Positions 5,729 to 5,881 of a stretch of DNA of 5,881 nucleotides are shown here, piece after piece. Source of the stretch: DATAYF01 sp036272735 (lineage in GTDB: Bacteria; Chloroflexota; Ktedonobacteria; Ktedonobacterales; Ktedonobacteraceae); assembly GCA_036272735.1 (NCBI GenBank), contig DATAYF010000554.1, positions 1-5,881 on the forward strand, in the 5' to 3' direction. A program made the position numbers and the translations under genes. The notes under the pieces were generated by a model. The model had not been told where the DNA came from, made no database searches, and was given only the letters and a program-made list of their open reading frames with translations. Position 1 is the stretch's first letter; every line of letters begins with the position of its first letter.

Positions 5729-5760
5729 CGTTACATCCGGATGCAATAAGTATACTTACA
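5717..5760. promoter_or_regulatory. Large composite operator over the Rrf2 promoter
   Basis: TGTAAGTATACT (5717-5728) and AGTATACTTACA (5749-5760) form a perfect 12-bp inverted repeat with a 20-nt spacer. A third palindrome, CATCCGGATG (5734-5743), sits exactly at its centre (5738.5). Each arm also contains the 8-bp palindrome AGTATACT, so TAAGTATACT also occurs as a direct repeat 28 bp apart. The left arm covers the -10 and the centre covers the expected transcription start. This is an ideal place for repression, most simply autoregulation by the Rrf2 protein encoded directly downstream. Confidence 0.75.
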
Positions 5761-5813
5761 GCGAGGGCTGTGGTAGGGGGGAGGCAGGCGTTTGAGGAAG
5801 CGAGGAAACAGCG

Positions 5814-5881
5814 ATGAGTGCCAATAGTCGTTTAACATTAGCCGTTCACGCGCTGACCTGGATGGCGCAGCGCAATCACCT
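5814..5881 (+). CDS. Rrf2-family transcriptional regulator, N-terminus (runs off the window)
   Basis: The first 22 codons, MSANSRLTLAVHALTWMAQR and on, match the start of Rrf2-family regulators. In these, S-R-L/F-x-x-A-V-H-x-L forms helix 1 of the winged helix-turn-helix domain. GAGGAA (5802-5807) lies 6 nt before the ATG. Family members such as NsrR and IscR sense nitric oxide or Fe-S status through cysteines that would lie beyond the window, while YwnA-like members lack them, so the signal cannot be told here. It has its own strong promoter and overlapping dyad operator and is probably autoregulated. Whether it also controls the monooxygenase cluster transcribed the other way is unknown. 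Confidence 0.75.
   Translation, partial: MSANSRLTLAVHALTWMAQRNH

Overview
The window looks like a chromosomal segment of a free-living, metabolically versatile bacterium. The best guess is a member of the Ktedonobacteria (Chloroflexota). The basis is the style of the FtsX-type permease N-terminus, the Rrf2 N-terminus, the HicB-like start and a catabolic gene mix with moderate GC. This is recognition from memory, not a search, and is only moderately secure.

Layout. Almost everything is on the minus strand. At the left edge (1-278) is the N-terminal part of an FtsX/MacB-like ABC transporter permease, preceded by a plausible promoter. A 67-bp almost perfect palindrome (366-432) separates it from the next gene and includes that gene's stop codon. 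Reading right to left, the central block holds four genes. They are a Baeyer-Villiger/flavin-containing monooxygenase (3679-5250), a D-threonine-aldolase-like PLP enzyme (2558-3664), a small single-domain cupin (2019-2363) and an APC-family amino-acid permease (426-1931). The first two are tightly coupled: the Shine-Dalgarno of the aldolase overlaps the stop codon of the monooxygenase. The cupin has its own promoter-like region with an inverted repeat. The permease follows it after 87 bp.

Right of the monooxygenase (5251-5881) is a regulatory and remnant region. It holds a dyad at the monooxygenase promoter, a possible relic ORF on the minus strand, and a plus-strand gene start with a perfect Shine-Dalgarno and a HicB-antitoxin-like N-terminus. 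That ORF is derailed after about 12 residues by a second, loop-less 64-bp perfect palindrome (5558-5621). Next comes a near-consensus sigma-70 promoter whose -10 box lies inside a large two-arm operator, and then the first 22 codons of an Rrf2-family regulator that runs off the window.

How the genes might work together (inference): the permease would import an amino acid and the PLP enzyme would cleave a D-beta-hydroxy amino acid to glycine and an aldehyde. The monooxygenase would oxidise a carbonyl compound, and the cupin would have an accessory or sensing role. The most unusual features are the two long, spacer-free palindromes of nearly equal arm length (33 and 32 bp) but unrelated sequence. 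Each has one arm made of coding sequence, and neither is followed by the U-tract of an ordinary terminator.
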